Both the position numbers and the translations under genes were made by a program. Of a stretch of DNA of 44,685 nt, positions 33,254 through 41,947 are shown in pieces; position 1 is the first letter of the stretch; every line of letters begins with the position of its first letter. The DNA is from an uncultured Elusimicrobia bacterium (lineage in GTDB: Bacteria; Elusimicrobiota; Elusimicrobia; Elusimicrobiales; UBA9959), in contig CAIPTO010000032.1 in assembly GCA_903867985.1 (NCBI GenBank), forward strand, positions 1 through 44,685. Reading direction: 5' to 3'. A model generated the notes under the pieces. It saw only the letters and a program-made list of their open reading frames with translations. It was not told where the DNA came from and made no database searches.

Positions 33254-33350
33254 AGTGGTTAGTGAATAGTGGACAGTGGGTATTTAGGAAACTCCTAGAA
33301 AACCAATCACTTCTCACTTACCACTTATCACTTACCACTCGCCACTGTCT
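33250..33350. repeat. CACTTACCAC-type repeat spacer
   Basis: A GTGGTTAGTGAATAGTGGAC arm is answered by CACTTATCACTTACCACTCG-type repeats, so the spacer can fold back on itself. The words CACTCGCCACT and CTTACCACT recur before the next gene (about 34840-34866). No gene is seen. Confidence 0.6.
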
Positions 33351-33351
33351 T

Positions 33352-34794
33352 ATGGAAATCGAAGACCTCCTTAAAAAATTCAGGGAATACTCCACCGAAG
33401 ATACCACCAAGCTGGAATACGCCTGGCAATTTTCAAAAGACGCGCATACCGACCAGAAACGCGCCTCGGGCGAGGTCTATTTTATCCATTGTGTTGCCGT
33501 AACCGAGATCCTGGTAGATTTCAAGATGGACCTTTCTACCATAGCCGCAGGCCTCCTGCACGACGTTCTGGAAGACACCACGGTCTCACACGACACATTC
33601 AAAAAAGAGTTCGGCCCCGAGATCTATGAATTGGTCATGGGCGTAACCAAGATAGAGACCCTCAAGTTCTCCTCACGAGATGAAGCGCAGGCGGAAAACT
33701 GGCGCAAGATGATACTGGCCACCGCCAAGGATATCCGCGTAATCATCATCAAGCTGGCCGACCGCCTCCATAACATGCGCACTCTGAATTTCCTCTCCAA
33801 AGAAAAGCAGGTTGAGATCAGCCAGGAGACTCTCTCGCTTTACGCCCCGCTTGCCCAACGCCTGGGGATCTTCCATCTAAAATCGGAGCTGGAGGACCTT
33901 TCATTCAAATATCTCCATCCCGAGGAATACACGAGCCTCCTGGCCAAGGTCCAGATCCGCTTTGCCATGCGCGAAAAACTTCTGGCGGAGTTCAAACTGG
34001 GGCTGGAAGCCCACCTTGGCTCCACCCAGATACCGCACAGGGTGCTTTCGCGAGCCAAAAACCTTTACTCCATCTACCGCAAGATGCAGAAACAGAACCT
34101 GCCTTTTGAGGATATCCAGGACGCCCTCGGCATCCGCATCATAACCGACACCGTAATCAACTGCTACGCCCTGCTCGGCACCGTGCACTCTATTTTTAAG
34201 CCCGTCATAGGTTCCTTCACCGATTATATCGCCGTACCAAAGATGAACCTTTACCAAAGCCTGCACACCAGCGTAATGGCCTCCTCCGGTGAAATAATAG
34301 AGATACAGATCCGCACGGAAGAGATGCATCATACCTCGGAATATGGCATCGCCGCCCACTGGCGTTATAAACTTGGAGAATCCGGCTCGGACCGCCACCT
34401 CGACGAGAAACTGAACTGGCTGCGCCAGTGGATAGAGTGGGTGCAGGACCTCTCCAGTCCGCGCGAATTCATAGAAAGCTTTAAGACGGATCTGGAGCTG
34501 GACCAGATCTTTATCTTTACGCCTAAAGGCGAGGTTAAGCCTCTCTCCGCGGGCGCCAATCCGCTGGACTTTGCCTACGCAATTCATTCAGATATCGGCG
34601 ACACCTGCATTGGCGCGAAGGTCAATAATAAGATGGTTAAACTCGACCACGAGCTGAAAAGCGGCGATATATGCGAGATCATAACCCGCAAAAATTCTGT
34701 TCCCAAGAAAGATTGGCTTAGCATAGTAAAGACAACCGGCGCCCGCTCCCATATCCGCAAATATCTGCGCGAACACGGCGAGCCCCTGGATTAG
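33352..34794 (+). CDS. RelA/SpoT-type (p)ppGpp synthetase/hydrolase lacking the ACT region
   Basis: 480 aa. HD hydrolase domain with LLHDVLEDT at about 67-75 and KLADRLHNMRT. Synthetase domain with DALGIRI, SFTDYIAVPKMNLYQSLHT and EIQIRTEEMH. TGS domain at about 381-445. It ends shortly after TGS, so the helical/CC/ACT regulatory C-terminus of long Rel proteins is missing. Hydrolase motifs look intact, so it may be bifunctional. The start at 33352 has no Shine-Dalgarno; the frame is open upstream to 33262 through repeat DNA. Confidence 0.92.
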   Translation: MEIEDLLKKFREYSTEDTTKLEYAWQFSKDAHTDQKRASGEVYFIHCVAVTEILVDFKMDLSTIAAGLLHDVLEDTTVSHDTFKKEFGPEIYELVMGVTKIETLKFSSRDEAQAENWRKMILATAKDIRVIIIKLADRLHNMRTLNFLSKEKQVEISQETLSLYAPLAQRLGIFHLKSELEDLSFKYLHPEEYTSLLAKVQIRFAMREKLLAEFKLGLEAHLGSTQIPHRVLSRAKNLYSIYRKMQKQNLPFEDIQDALGIRIITDTVINCYALLGTVHSIFKPVIGSFTDYIAVPKMNLYQSLHTSVMASSGEIIEIQIRTEEMHHTSEYGIAAHWRYKLGESGSDRHLDEKLNWLRQWIEWVQDLSSPREFIESFKTDLELDQIFIFTPKGEVKPLSAGANPLDFAYAIHSDIGDTCIGAKVNNKMVKLDHELKSGDICEIITRKNSVPKKDWLSIVKTTGARSHIRKYLREHGEPLD

Positions 34795-34869
34795 CCTAGT
34801 GTAGTGTATTGGTGTTTATTTTCAGATTCATCACCAGACACTCGCCACTTACCACTAACCACTTGTTTT

Positions 34870-35247
34870 ATGCACTTCACCGAATTTTCCGAAATTACTC
34901 CAGCCAAAGTTGACGCGCTGAAAGACCGCATAGCGCGGCTGAAGATAGATTTGCGCCTTATAGAGGAACAATTTGTTAAAGGCGGGGGCAAGGGCGGGCA
35001 AAAAATAAATAAGACGGCAAACGCCGTTCTGTTGAAATATCCGCCGCTGTCGCTGATCGTGCGCTGCCAGCGCGAACGCAAACGCTCGCTCAACCGTTTC
35101 CTCGCCCTGAGGGAACTGGTGGACGAGATTGAGGTAAAAATCTCACCCGAAACTTCACAGCGCCTTAAGGATATCGCGCGCGTGAGAAAAAAGAAAGCCG
35201 GCCGGCGCCGCAAAGCCATGAATAAATTGGAAGGGACACAGGACTGA
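34870..35247 (+). CDS. GGQ-domain peptide chain release factor-like protein
   Basis: 125 aa with a single RF-1-type peptidyl-tRNA hydrolase domain: GGGKGGQKINKTANAV carries the catalytic GGQ, followed by CQRERKRSLNRFLAL and a Lys/Arg-rich C-terminal tail (RVRKKKAGRRRK). There is no codon-recognition domain. This matches small rescue factors (ArfB/MTRFR-like) that release stalled ribosomes, and the basic tail would enter the mRNA channel as in ArfB. The start follows a T-rich run with no Shine-Dalgarno; the upstream open frame to 34804 is repeat DNA. Confidence 0.85.
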   Translation: MHFTEFSEITPAKVDALKDRIARLKIDLRLIEEQFVKGGGKGGQKINKTANAVLLKYPPLSLIVRCQRERKRSLNRFLALRELVDEIEVKISPETSQRLKDIARVRKKKAGRRRKAMNKLEGTQD

Positions 35248-35285
35248 GCGCGGCGGCGGAGAGTGCCGCCTACTTTCGCACTTAT

Positions 35286-36368
35286 TTACTTTCCGCAGTC
35301 GCGGGGGCAGGGGCCGCCGGTGTTGGACTGCTCAAAAATATCGCATATACCGTCGCCGCAGTAGCCGCGCCGCTCGCCGCGGTTGTTGTGACCGGGCTTG
35401 CCAAAAATAACCCCTTCCTCCTGACTGTTCAGGCTCTTCACCGGCCGGATGCGAGGGAACTCTTGTTTTCGCGCTTCCGGCTGGACGAGCGCGGGAATCT
35501 TTTTAGAGGCGGGAACGTCGACTGGAGCGGCGCCTTTCTTTTCAGGAAGAAGCTTCCCTTCCGCCACCTCGGACACGGTGAAGCCGCGCAGTCCCTGCGG
35601 GTCAACGCTCTTTAAAAACTCCAGCCATGCGTAGAAAGCCCCGAATTCCCCGGGGGAACTCTTGAACGACGCGCCGTATACTCCGGAAGCCATGCTGAGG
35701 AAAGCTTTTTTTGAGGCCGCGCTCCCGGCCCGGTCGGCGGGATGGGAACACGAAAGAGATTTTTTATTATTTCCATAGACCGTAAGATAATTATTTACCC
35801 CGTCAAAACCCTCTCCCGCCCCGGCACCGCCGCCGCGGTTATCCGTACCTGAGCAGGCTTCATACTCAGGCGCGGCCGCCGAAAAATCTTTATCGGCGCG
35901 GCCCGTAACGCAGCCCGCCTTGATCTCAAAAGCCAGGCGCCCCAGCGCCAAAAAATATTCCCTGTGGCCGGGAGTTTTCGTCTTCGGTTTATAGTCTTTA
36001 TGAGCGCGCGTCAAAGTTTCTTCCGGCAGATCGGAGTATCCATCCCAGGCCCGCGTGTCCGGACCTGTGTGATAACCCCCTATCTCATGCCCGGCTTTTT
36101 TCCAGCTCTCAAGTTCCGCCATTCGGGACGGGTCGGAGGCGATATAGCCGGCGTATTGCGCGCTGAACAGAAGCGTCAGCCGCACATGCCGGGAATCGGC
36201 GAGTTTTATCATGCCCAGCAGCGCCTTATGGGACTCTTCCATCTGTTCCGCCCCACCCTTGAAATTATAGGCGCCATTATGGATCGTTATGAAATACTTG
36301 GCCCCTTCCCCGGCCGCCATAGCCGCGCCCGGCAGCAGCAGCGTCAATATGATAATTATCCTGCCCAT
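35286..36368 (-). CDS. Exported polysaccharide deacetylase-like protein with Cys-rich C-terminus
   Basis: 360 aa with a signal peptide (MGRIIIILTLLLPGAAMA). The region 26-140 resembles a NodB-like fold: FITIHNGAYNF, then SWKKAGHEIGGYHTG with the HExGxH-like metal or substrate motif. Canonical TFDD-type residues are not obvious, so enzyme activity is uncertain. The middle is Gly-rich. The C-terminus ends in YCGDGICDIFE...CPRDCG, a small disulfide/calcium-type motif often seen on secreted proteins. The start lacks a Shine-Dalgarno. It converges with the GGQ factor gene and is divergent from the next gene. Confidence 0.6.
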   Translation of the reverse strand: MGRIIIILTLLLPGAAMAAGEGAKYFITIHNGAYNFKGGAEQMEESHKALLGMIKLADSRHVRLTLLFSAQYAGYIASDPSRMAELESWKKAGHEIGGYHTGPDTRAWDGYSDLPEETLTRAHKDYKPKTKTPGHREYFLALGRLAFEIKAGCVTGRADKDFSAAAPEYEACSGTDNRGGGAGAGEGFDGVNNYLTVYGNNKKSLSCSHPADRAGSAASKKAFLSMASGVYGASFKSSPGEFGAFYAWLEFLKSVDPQGLRGFTVSEVAEGKLLPEKKGAAPVDVPASKKIPALVQPEARKQEFPRIRPVKSLNSQEEGVIFGKPGHNNRGERRGYCGDGICDIFEQSNTGGPCPRDCGK

Positions 36369-36421
36369 AAGTTTTAAAATACCAAATTAACCCGCCCCCT
36401 GCAATTGAGCGCCCCTGACGC

Positions 36422-36492
36422 AAAGCGATTTAGCAATCCGGATGTAAAGCAATAGTTCTCTAAATCGCTTTTTTGCTTTACGTCCAAATTGC
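36422..36492 (+). promoter_or_regulatory. Terminator/antiterminator-like leader
   Basis: Four interleaved arms: A1 AAAGCGATTTAG (36422-36433), B1 (36433-36450), A2 CTAAATCGCTTT (36460-36471) followed by six T (36469-36474), and B2 (36475-36492). A1-A2 is a perfect 12-base terminator stem. B1-B2 pair over 18 bases with two mismatches and one G-U wobble. The A and B stems cannot form together except as a pseudoknot. It lies about 90 bases before the ATG at 36582. Attenuation is inferred; the upstream promoter is not identified. Confidence 0.5.
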
Positions 36493-36581
36493 TTCGTCTG
36501 GGTCCAAAGGCATAAATTTAAAGGACTTTCGACCCTGTTACTCGTACTGATTTTGGGGTATTATAATAGGAGGAACACCTA

Positions 36582-37403
36582 ATGAAAATACCGCTTATCG
36601 CTTTATCTTCCGTGTTATGGCTTTCTGTTCATGTCTCAGCCGGTGCGCAAGCCCCGGACAACCGCGCTTTTTCACCCGATATCGCTCAGGCTCTGGAAGC
36701 CTCTGAAACGCAAATTCCGGCGCCGGCTGCCGCCAGTGAAGCTATCCCCCTTGATGCGGCCTTAAACATGACCCCCGAAGAACTCCGCACAGTTGAAAAC
36801 GCCAACAAGGCGCTTATGCTGGCGCTGGCGGGCCGTCACGACAGGTTCGGCCTCATGCCTGAAACTCCGCTTTCAAGGGAATACGCGGCCCTGGCGGCCT
36901 CGGTGGACCATAAGAAAAGCCTGGATATTCTCCTGAGGGCCATGGTCGGGATCTGCCTTAAGAACCCCGGGTTCGGGCAAGACCCCCATAAGCATCTCCA
37001 GGCGATGCTGCGGGGAATAATGTCATATCTTTCCGGTGAAGGCGCGGCAATTGAATTCCAGGGACGCCATGACCTTACATTGCATTTCACCTACGCTGCC
37101 TACCTCGACATGACCTACGGCTACAACCTGACCCGCTACGCCGCCATGCGCAAGGAGCAACAGGATTCACAGCAGGACGGAAATGCCTGCGATTATGATG
37201 ATTATGCCGCCTCCATGCTTGGCGCAAGTTGGGCGGATAAGAATATGTCGGAACTCGCCGCCTGGCTCAATAAATGGGAAACCGGCGAAAGAAAACTTTA
37301 CGATATCCCCGCACTTCAATTCGGCCGCGAACCTCACGGGATCGGGCCGCAATCACAAAAACTTCGGGAAGCTGACGCCTTTGCCGCCAAAATCATGCAG
37401 TAG
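36582..37403 (+). CDS. Secreted protein of unknown function
   Basis: 273 aa with a signal peptide (MKIPLIALSSVLWLSVHVSAGA). An Ala/Pro-rich linker to about residue 60 is followed by a mostly helical domain. One cluster is acidic with Asp and Tyr (NACDYDDYAASMLG), and Cys residues are few. I do not recognise the family. A GGAGGAACACCTAATG start context gives a clear Shine-Dalgarno, and a possible attenuator leader lies upstream. It converges with the YejM-like sulfatase gene. Confidence 0.7.
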   Translation: MKIPLIALSSVLWLSVHVSAGAQAPDNRAFSPDIAQALEASETQIPAPAAASEAIPLDAALNMTPEELRTVENANKALMLALAGRHDRFGLMPETPLSREYAALAASVDHKKSLDILLRAMVGICLKNPGFGQDPHKHLQAMLRGIMSYLSGEGAAIEFQGRHDLTLHFTYAAYLDMTYGYNLTRYAAMRKEQQDSQQDGNACDYDDYAASMLGASWADKNMSELAAWLNKWETGERKLYDIPALQFGREPHGIGPQSQKLREADAFAAKIMQ

Positions 37404-37423
37404 GTGTCAGACGGATCTTCCGG

Positions 37424-39259
37424 TTACTTGTAGAACCGTTTGGCTTCTTGTTGAAAATCCACCAGGTAGGGCATGTATGGGGCCAGCGCTTTATTGCCGG
37501 GTATCTCTTTATAATCCGGCCCGTGCAGCTTCAGACCGCCTTTATAAACTTCCAGCGGCATCACCAGAGTGTAATCGTCCTTTATAAGCGCCGAAGTATC
37601 CCACGAAAAAGAGGCGACGAAGGGCCGATCCGATCTGTCAAAAAGATATTTCCCGCTCGAATAATCGGCGGGCGCGTTCTTAACCCCGACCAGCTTCATC
37701 AGCGTGGGCGCGATATCCATATGGCTGGTAACGGCTTTTACCGTTCCGGGCGCGCGTCCGGGCAGGTAAACGACGAGCGGCACCCGCACTTCCTCCGCGC
37801 TGTAAGCGCGATTGTGCCCATGATAGCCTTTTTCAAAAAAAGCTTCTCCGTGGTCGCCCATTACCAGCACCGCGGTGTCCTTTAACCCTCCGCCTCGTTC
37901 CAGAAATTTAAAAATATCCCCTGCCAGCGAATCCTCAAAGAAAATAGAATTTTTGTATTTATTGAAAAGCGGCAAAATGGTCTCTTTATTCAGCGTCAGG
38001 TAATTGACCGCGCCGCCGGCCGGCTTGAATTTCTCAAAGCCAGCCGGATAACTGTAGCTCCCGTGCGAAGCGTCATAGAAAATAAAAGCGAAGTAAGGCT
38101 TGCCGCCCTTGCGCTTTTTAGCAAAATCCAGGAACTTTTCGGTTATTTCAATATCTTTGCCTACCTGACCTTCGCTCTTGGGCTGGTCATAGATGCCCTC
38201 CCTGGGCACGTTCACAAAGCAGGTTTTATTAAACTCCGGAAAACTGAGTTCGGCGCTGGCGAACAGCCGCAGATCGTAGCCCTGCTCCCTGAGAACATCC
38301 ATCAATACCGGCCCGCGCCGCTCCCCCAGCATCGAAAACCAGTAATTGCCGTACATGCCGTAAAGAACTGAGAAAATGCCGAACCGCGTGCAGTTACCGC
38401 CGCTGTAATTATCGCTGAACACCGTCGCCTTCTTTGAAAAGGCCCACAGATTCGGCGTTATCTCCTTATCCAGCATGTCATAACGGAAAGAATCCACCAC
38501 TATTATAAGGATATTAAGCGGCTTTTTAGGCGGCGCCGTTTCCAGCGCCCGCTTGGGATAATCCAGCTTGGAATACTCCTTGCTTATATGGACGTTCACT
38601 TCTTCATCCAGCTTCACGCCCAGGTATTTACTGGCGAAAGTCCGTATCTTGAGCGGCTGATATAAAGGGAAAAGTTTGGAATTTCCGGTGATATAAACCT
38701 TATCGTAAAGCGTGCCCCAGGCGAACAGCCCTTTATCCAAAACCACCATGAATAACAGCGCCGCTAGGAGCGGCTTCCATCTCCTGCGCAAAACCGCCGC
38801 GATGCCTGTGTTGCGCGCCGCCGAACGCGCGGCCAGCCTGTAAAACCATATTTCCGCGCCAAGCAGAGCCGCGGCTATGCAAAAAAACAGCGCCTGCACG
38901 CCAAACCCCTGTCCCAGCGACTGAAGGCCTCCGGGAGTAAATATCAGATTTATGACCATGGAATTGATGTGGAACCGGAAAACCTTATAAATAACCACAT
39001 CCAGCACCAGCGTTAATTGGATGAGGGCCATGAACGGCGCGAAAACCGCCAATCCCACCCGGGCAAAATATAAAACCAAAGAGACCATCAGCAGGACGGC
39101 ATAGATCATGAAGGTGTTAGACAGGTAGGCCGCCACGGAAAAAGCTATCTCAGCCGGGTGTGAGCCGACGAACATAAAATACCCCAGGCCTATAACCAGA
39201 GAAAGCAGGAAATTCAGGCCGAGGAAAGACGCCAGGGAAATAAAACCGTTTTTTTTCAT
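37424..39259 (-). CDS. YejM/PbgA-like membrane sulfatase-fold protein
   Basis: 611 aa. About five N-terminal transmembrane helices (residues 5-185), a linker, then a periplasmic sulfatase/alkaline-phosphatase-fold domain. VDSFRYDML, SGGNCTRFG (catalytic Thr position), MGDHGEAF and HGHNRAY are the metal and nucleophile region motifs, so the metal site looks intact. Topology resembles YejM/PbgA and lipoteichoic-acid-synthase-like phosphoglycerol or phosphoethanolamine transferases. It may act on lipid A or cell-envelope glycans. E. coli YejM instead regulates LpxC turnover, and lipid A genes are about 3-18 kb away. Function is not settled. Confidence 0.8.
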   Translation of the reverse strand: MKKNGFISLASFLGLNFLLSLVIGLGYFMFVGSHPAEIAFSVAAYLSNTFMIYAVLLMVSLVLYFARVGLAVFAPFMALIQLTLVLDVVIYKVFRFHINSMVINLIFTPGGLQSLGQGFGVQALFFCIAAALLGAEIWFYRLAARSAARNTGIAAVLRRRWKPLLAALLFMVVLDKGLFAWGTLYDKVYITGNSKLFPLYQPLKIRTFASKYLGVKLDEEVNVHISKEYSKLDYPKRALETAPPKKPLNILIIVVDSFRYDMLDKEITPNLWAFSKKATVFSDNYSGGNCTRFGIFSVLYGMYGNYWFSMLGERRGPVLMDVLREQGYDLRLFASAELSFPEFNKTCFVNVPREGIYDQPKSEGQVGKDIEITEKFLDFAKKRKGGKPYFAFIFYDASHGSYSYPAGFEKFKPAGGAVNYLTLNKETILPLFNKYKNSIFFEDSLAGDIFKFLERGGGLKDTAVLVMGDHGEAFFEKGYHGHNRAYSAEEVRVPLVVYLPGRAPGTVKAVTSHMDIAPTLMKLVGVKNAPADYSSGKYLFDRSDRPFVASFSWDTSALIKDDYTLVMPLEVYKGGLKLHGPDYKEIPGNKALAPYMPYLVDFQQEAKRFYK

Positions 39260-39321
39260 ACCTCGCTAAAAAGAGCCCTCCCAAAAGGTGAAAAATGATA
39301 TACTAATTGTACTACTTAATC

Positions 39322-40431
39322 ATGAAAATCGCCAAAATAGCAGTTTTAGCGGCTTTTATCTTTTCGTCGGCTTTTTGCCCGGAGTCCTCTCTGGCCGGAC
39401 AGCCCCTGACAGCGTCGGACCTGACAACCGTCACGGCCAACGACATCGCTTCCTTAACAGGCGACTTACGCCTTCCCGATCCGGTCTTAGCGGAAATATT
39501 GCCCCGCGGCGGTCTGCCGCCGGTGGTGATAACCGTTGCCGGGTTGAAATTCGGGGAAGTGGGCGTGGGCCCGTTCAATATCTACACCCTCCAGAAACTG
39601 TTCAATTTAATTTTCGCGGGACACACCCCCTCCGACCGGCGGACTCTTGAAAAAGCTTTTAATGATTTTCCCCGCCTGTACTCCGAAGTTTCTTCCAGGG
39701 AAGCGTCCGGCGACATCCGTGAACTGCCCGATAACTATCTTGAAGCCCGGCTCCAGGAATTACCCGAGTACACCGCGGCCCCTTTTACCATTATCCCTTT
39801 CCTCTGGTCACGCGACCCCGCCGACAGCCACATCATGGTCCCCGCTTTCGCCGCCCAACTGGCAACGGTCTATGACACCTATAAAACCACCGGCCGGCCG
39901 ATTTATATTTTAACTCACAGCTGGGGCTCCGTACTGATGCATGACGCCATGCACAAACTTGCCAAAACCCGCCCGGATGTTAAAATAGACAAATTTATCA
40001 CTACCGGTTCCCCGCTGTCCCCGGGCAACGCCTTTACAGCTCAGTTCATGGCTATCGAGCGAAGGAAAGAGGGCCTCATGACTGAAGTTTCCAAGCCGGC
40101 CATGGCGCGCTCGTGGATAAATATCTGGGCCGTCCGTGACGCTATATCAAACGCCATCCCGGCCGCGGACAAAAACACCCAGGTGGATGTCTCGCTTGAA
40201 AAAGTGGAGCCGGAACTCATAAAAATTATCCTTGCCTACCCGCTCCTGCGCGACCAAGCCTGCAAAGATCTTATAAAAGTGCGCAATATGAACGCCTGGC
40301 ACAAAGCCTACATATACGATTTCACGGCTGTCCTGGACTCGCTGAAAGAAGACATCAACCTGCCGGTCTTCCATAAAGTAGTAGCCCCGCAGGTCATAAA
40401 AACTCAGCCGCTGACCGGCGGCATCCGATAA
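39322..40431 (+). CDS. Exported lipase-like alpha/beta hydrolase (tandem copy 1)
   Basis: 369 aa with a signal peptide (MKIAKIAVLAAFIFSSAFC). PPVVITVAGLKFGEVG starts the hydrolase-like core. THSWGS with S200 is the nucleophile elbow (the usual first Gly of GxSxG is replaced), and TTGSPLSPGN and WHKA (late His) follow, as in lipases of the PGAP1/lecithin-acyltransferase-like group. The start has no Shine-Dalgarno. It is divergent from the sulfatase gene and ends at an intrinsic terminator. The substrate is unknown; an envelope lipid is possible. Confidence 0.7.
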   Translation: MKIAKIAVLAAFIFSSAFCPESSLAGQPLTASDLTTVTANDIASLTGDLRLPDPVLAEILPRGGLPPVVITVAGLKFGEVGVGPFNIYTLQKLFNLIFAGHTPSDRRTLEKAFNDFPRLYSEVSSREASGDIRELPDNYLEARLQELPEYTAAPFTIIPFLWSRDPADSHIMVPAFAAQLATVYDTYKTTGRPIYILTHSWGSVLMHDAMHKLAKTRPDVKIDKFITTGSPLSPGNAFTAQFMAIERRKEGLMTEVSKPAMARSWINIWAVRDAISNAIPAADKNTQVDVSLEKVEPELIKIILAYPLLRDQACKDLIKVRNMNAWHKAYIYDFTAVLDSLKEDINLPVFHKVVAPQVIKTQPLTGGIR

Positions 40432-40459
40432 AAGGCCTACGCCCGACTAGGTCTTTTTT
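40432..40459 (+). terminator. Intrinsic terminator after lipase-like gene 1
   Basis: AAAGGCCTA (40431-40439) pairs with TAGGTCTTT (40448-40456) with one G-U pair across an 8-base loop, followed by a run of six T (40454-40459). Confidence 0.75.
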
Positions 40460-40551
40460 CACGCTCACCTGAGCATTTCGACTCTTACCACGGAGCCGCT
40501 ATTCCATTAAACTCTGTATATCGAAGGAAAATTATACCTGCGAGGCGCCGC

Positions 40552-41664
40552 ATGAAGAACGCTGTTATTAAGGATATTTTATTTTGTCTTTGTTTCGCCA
40601 TTATAAGCCCCGCCGGCGCTTCTGACGCTTTTGAGTCCGGCGCCGCCGCGGTCTCCATAAACGAACTTGGAGCACTTAAAGCCTGCGACCTGAGCCGGAT
40701 GGGAAACGCCGAAACTTTTTTGGTCCCGGTTCCCGCAAAACCCGAAACAGCCCTCACTCCGGTCGTGGTGACCGTACCCGGCATAAAATTCGACAAAATC
40801 GGCTGGGGTCCGTTGAACATAATCGGACTTAATAACTTTTTCTCCTCTTTCTTCAAAGGCAGAGATCCCCTGGAAAAACAGGCCGTTGAAATAACTTTCG
40901 GCGACCCTGATGGGCAGGCTGAAGCGCATACGCAGGCCGAAACCGACGCCGAAACTCTGGAGTCCGATCCCCTGACCGCCAACTACCTGGAACTCAAACT
41001 TATGGCGATGCCGGAATACGCCGCGCATAAGCCGATCATTATCCCTTTCGCCTGGTCCATGGATCCGGCCGACACGGCGTCAACGATCCTGACTCTGACC
41101 GACAGCCTGGCCCAGATCTACGACACCTATAAAAACACCGGCCGGCCGATATACATCTTCGCCCACAGCTGGGGAACCGTACTATCCCATGAAGCCCTGC
41201 ACCGCCTGGAAAAAACACGCCCCGATATCAAGATCGACAAATTTATCACTACCGGCTCCCCGCTTGTCCCCGGCAATCTGTTCCTGCAGATGTTCGTGAA
41301 CATGGAAAAGATCAAAGAAGGTCTGCTGAAAAAGATTTCCAAACCCGCCAATGTCCGCTACTGGAGCAATATCTGGTCCTCGCGCGACGTCTTCGCAAAC
41401 GCCATCCCAGCCGCCGACAACAACTTCCAGATAGACGCTTCCATAGGCGCGGTGGAACCGGCGCTTATCAATCTGATCCTGCGCGACAAGCGGCTTGCAC
41501 CCCAGGCCAGAATTGACCTGCTGAATGTCCGGCACGTCGTCATCTGGCACAGATCGTATTTTTCTGATTTCAAAGTCACGCTCAAATCCATCAACAAAGT
41601 CATAGATTTGCGCATCTTCCGCCCCATCGTAGCTTCCCACGTCCTAAACATGCCCCTGAACTGA
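40552..41664 (+). CDS. Exported lipase-like alpha/beta hydrolase (tandem copy 2)
   Basis: 370 aa paralogue of the preceding gene. Signal peptide (MKNAVIKDILFCLCFAIISPAGAS), the same VVVTVPGIKFDKIGWGPLN core start, an AHSWGT nucleophile elbow with S206, ITTGSPLVPGN, a shared SNIWSSRDVFANAIPAAD segment and a late WHRS His. An acidic, Gln-rich insert (about 120-140) is unique to this copy. GAGG lies 6 bases before the ATG. The two genes have separate transcription units (terminator at 40432-40459). It arose by tandem duplication. Confidence 0.7.
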   Translation: MKNAVIKDILFCLCFAIISPAGASDAFESGAAAVSINELGALKACDLSRMGNAETFLVPVPAKPETALTPVVVTVPGIKFDKIGWGPLNIIGLNNFFSSFFKGRDPLEKQAVEITFGDPDGQAEAHTQAETDAETLESDPLTANYLELKLMAMPEYAAHKPIIIPFAWSMDPADTASTILTLTDSLAQIYDTYKNTGRPIYIFAHSWGTVLSHEALHRLEKTRPDIKIDKFITTGSPLVPGNLFLQMFVNMEKIKEGLLKKISKPANVRYWSNIWSSRDVFANAIPAADNNFQIDASIGAVEPALINLILRDKRLAPQARIDLLNVRHVVIWHRSYFSDFKVTLKSINKVIDLRIFRPIVASHVLNMPLN

Positions 41665-41713
41665 CCGACACCCAAAGATCCTCCGCCCCACAATTACAAT
41701 TTCCTGGTTCGCA

Positions 41714-41840
41714 GGTGGCGGGGGACTGGAACGCAAAACCAGTGTCGGCCACACCGTGGCCGCACTTCCGGACCTCAGTCGCCGCGCTACGCAAGCGGCT
41801 CCTTCCGGTACGGTTTTGCTAACCCAGATCCCCCGTCACC
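41714..41840. other. Cloverleaf-like structured intergenic element
   Basis: The outer stem pairs GGTGGCGGGGGA (41714-41725) with TCCCCCGTCACC (41829-41840), 11 of 12. It continues with CTGG/CCAG and GCAAAACC (41733-41740)/GGTTTTGC (41812-41819). Two inner hairpins are 41741-41766 (AGTG/CACT and GGCCAC/GTGGCC) and 41781-41799 (GCCGC/GCGGC). It lies in the 283-base gap before rlmN. It could be a structured RNA or a miniature mobile or repeat element. No T tract follows on either side, so a terminator is unlikely. Confidence 0.55.
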
Positions 41841-41947
41841 CGGTCCAATACTGCCCTATTTAAATTTCACACTTACCTTGGCGGAGGATTTTGGGATCCG
41901 GACAAAAGCGCGGCGGGTCCAAAATTTATATACTCTATGTATCCGTT

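Noticed and set aside
33250-33350. CRISPR-like array of CACTTACCAC repeats
   Set aside because: Units are too short and irregular, there are no spacers of constant length, and no cas genes are present.
36562-36567. TATAAT just before the 36582 gene as its promoter
   Set aside because: It lies so close to the ATG that the transcript would begin after the GGAGG Shine-Dalgarno; no -35 is found. Kept out of the feature list.
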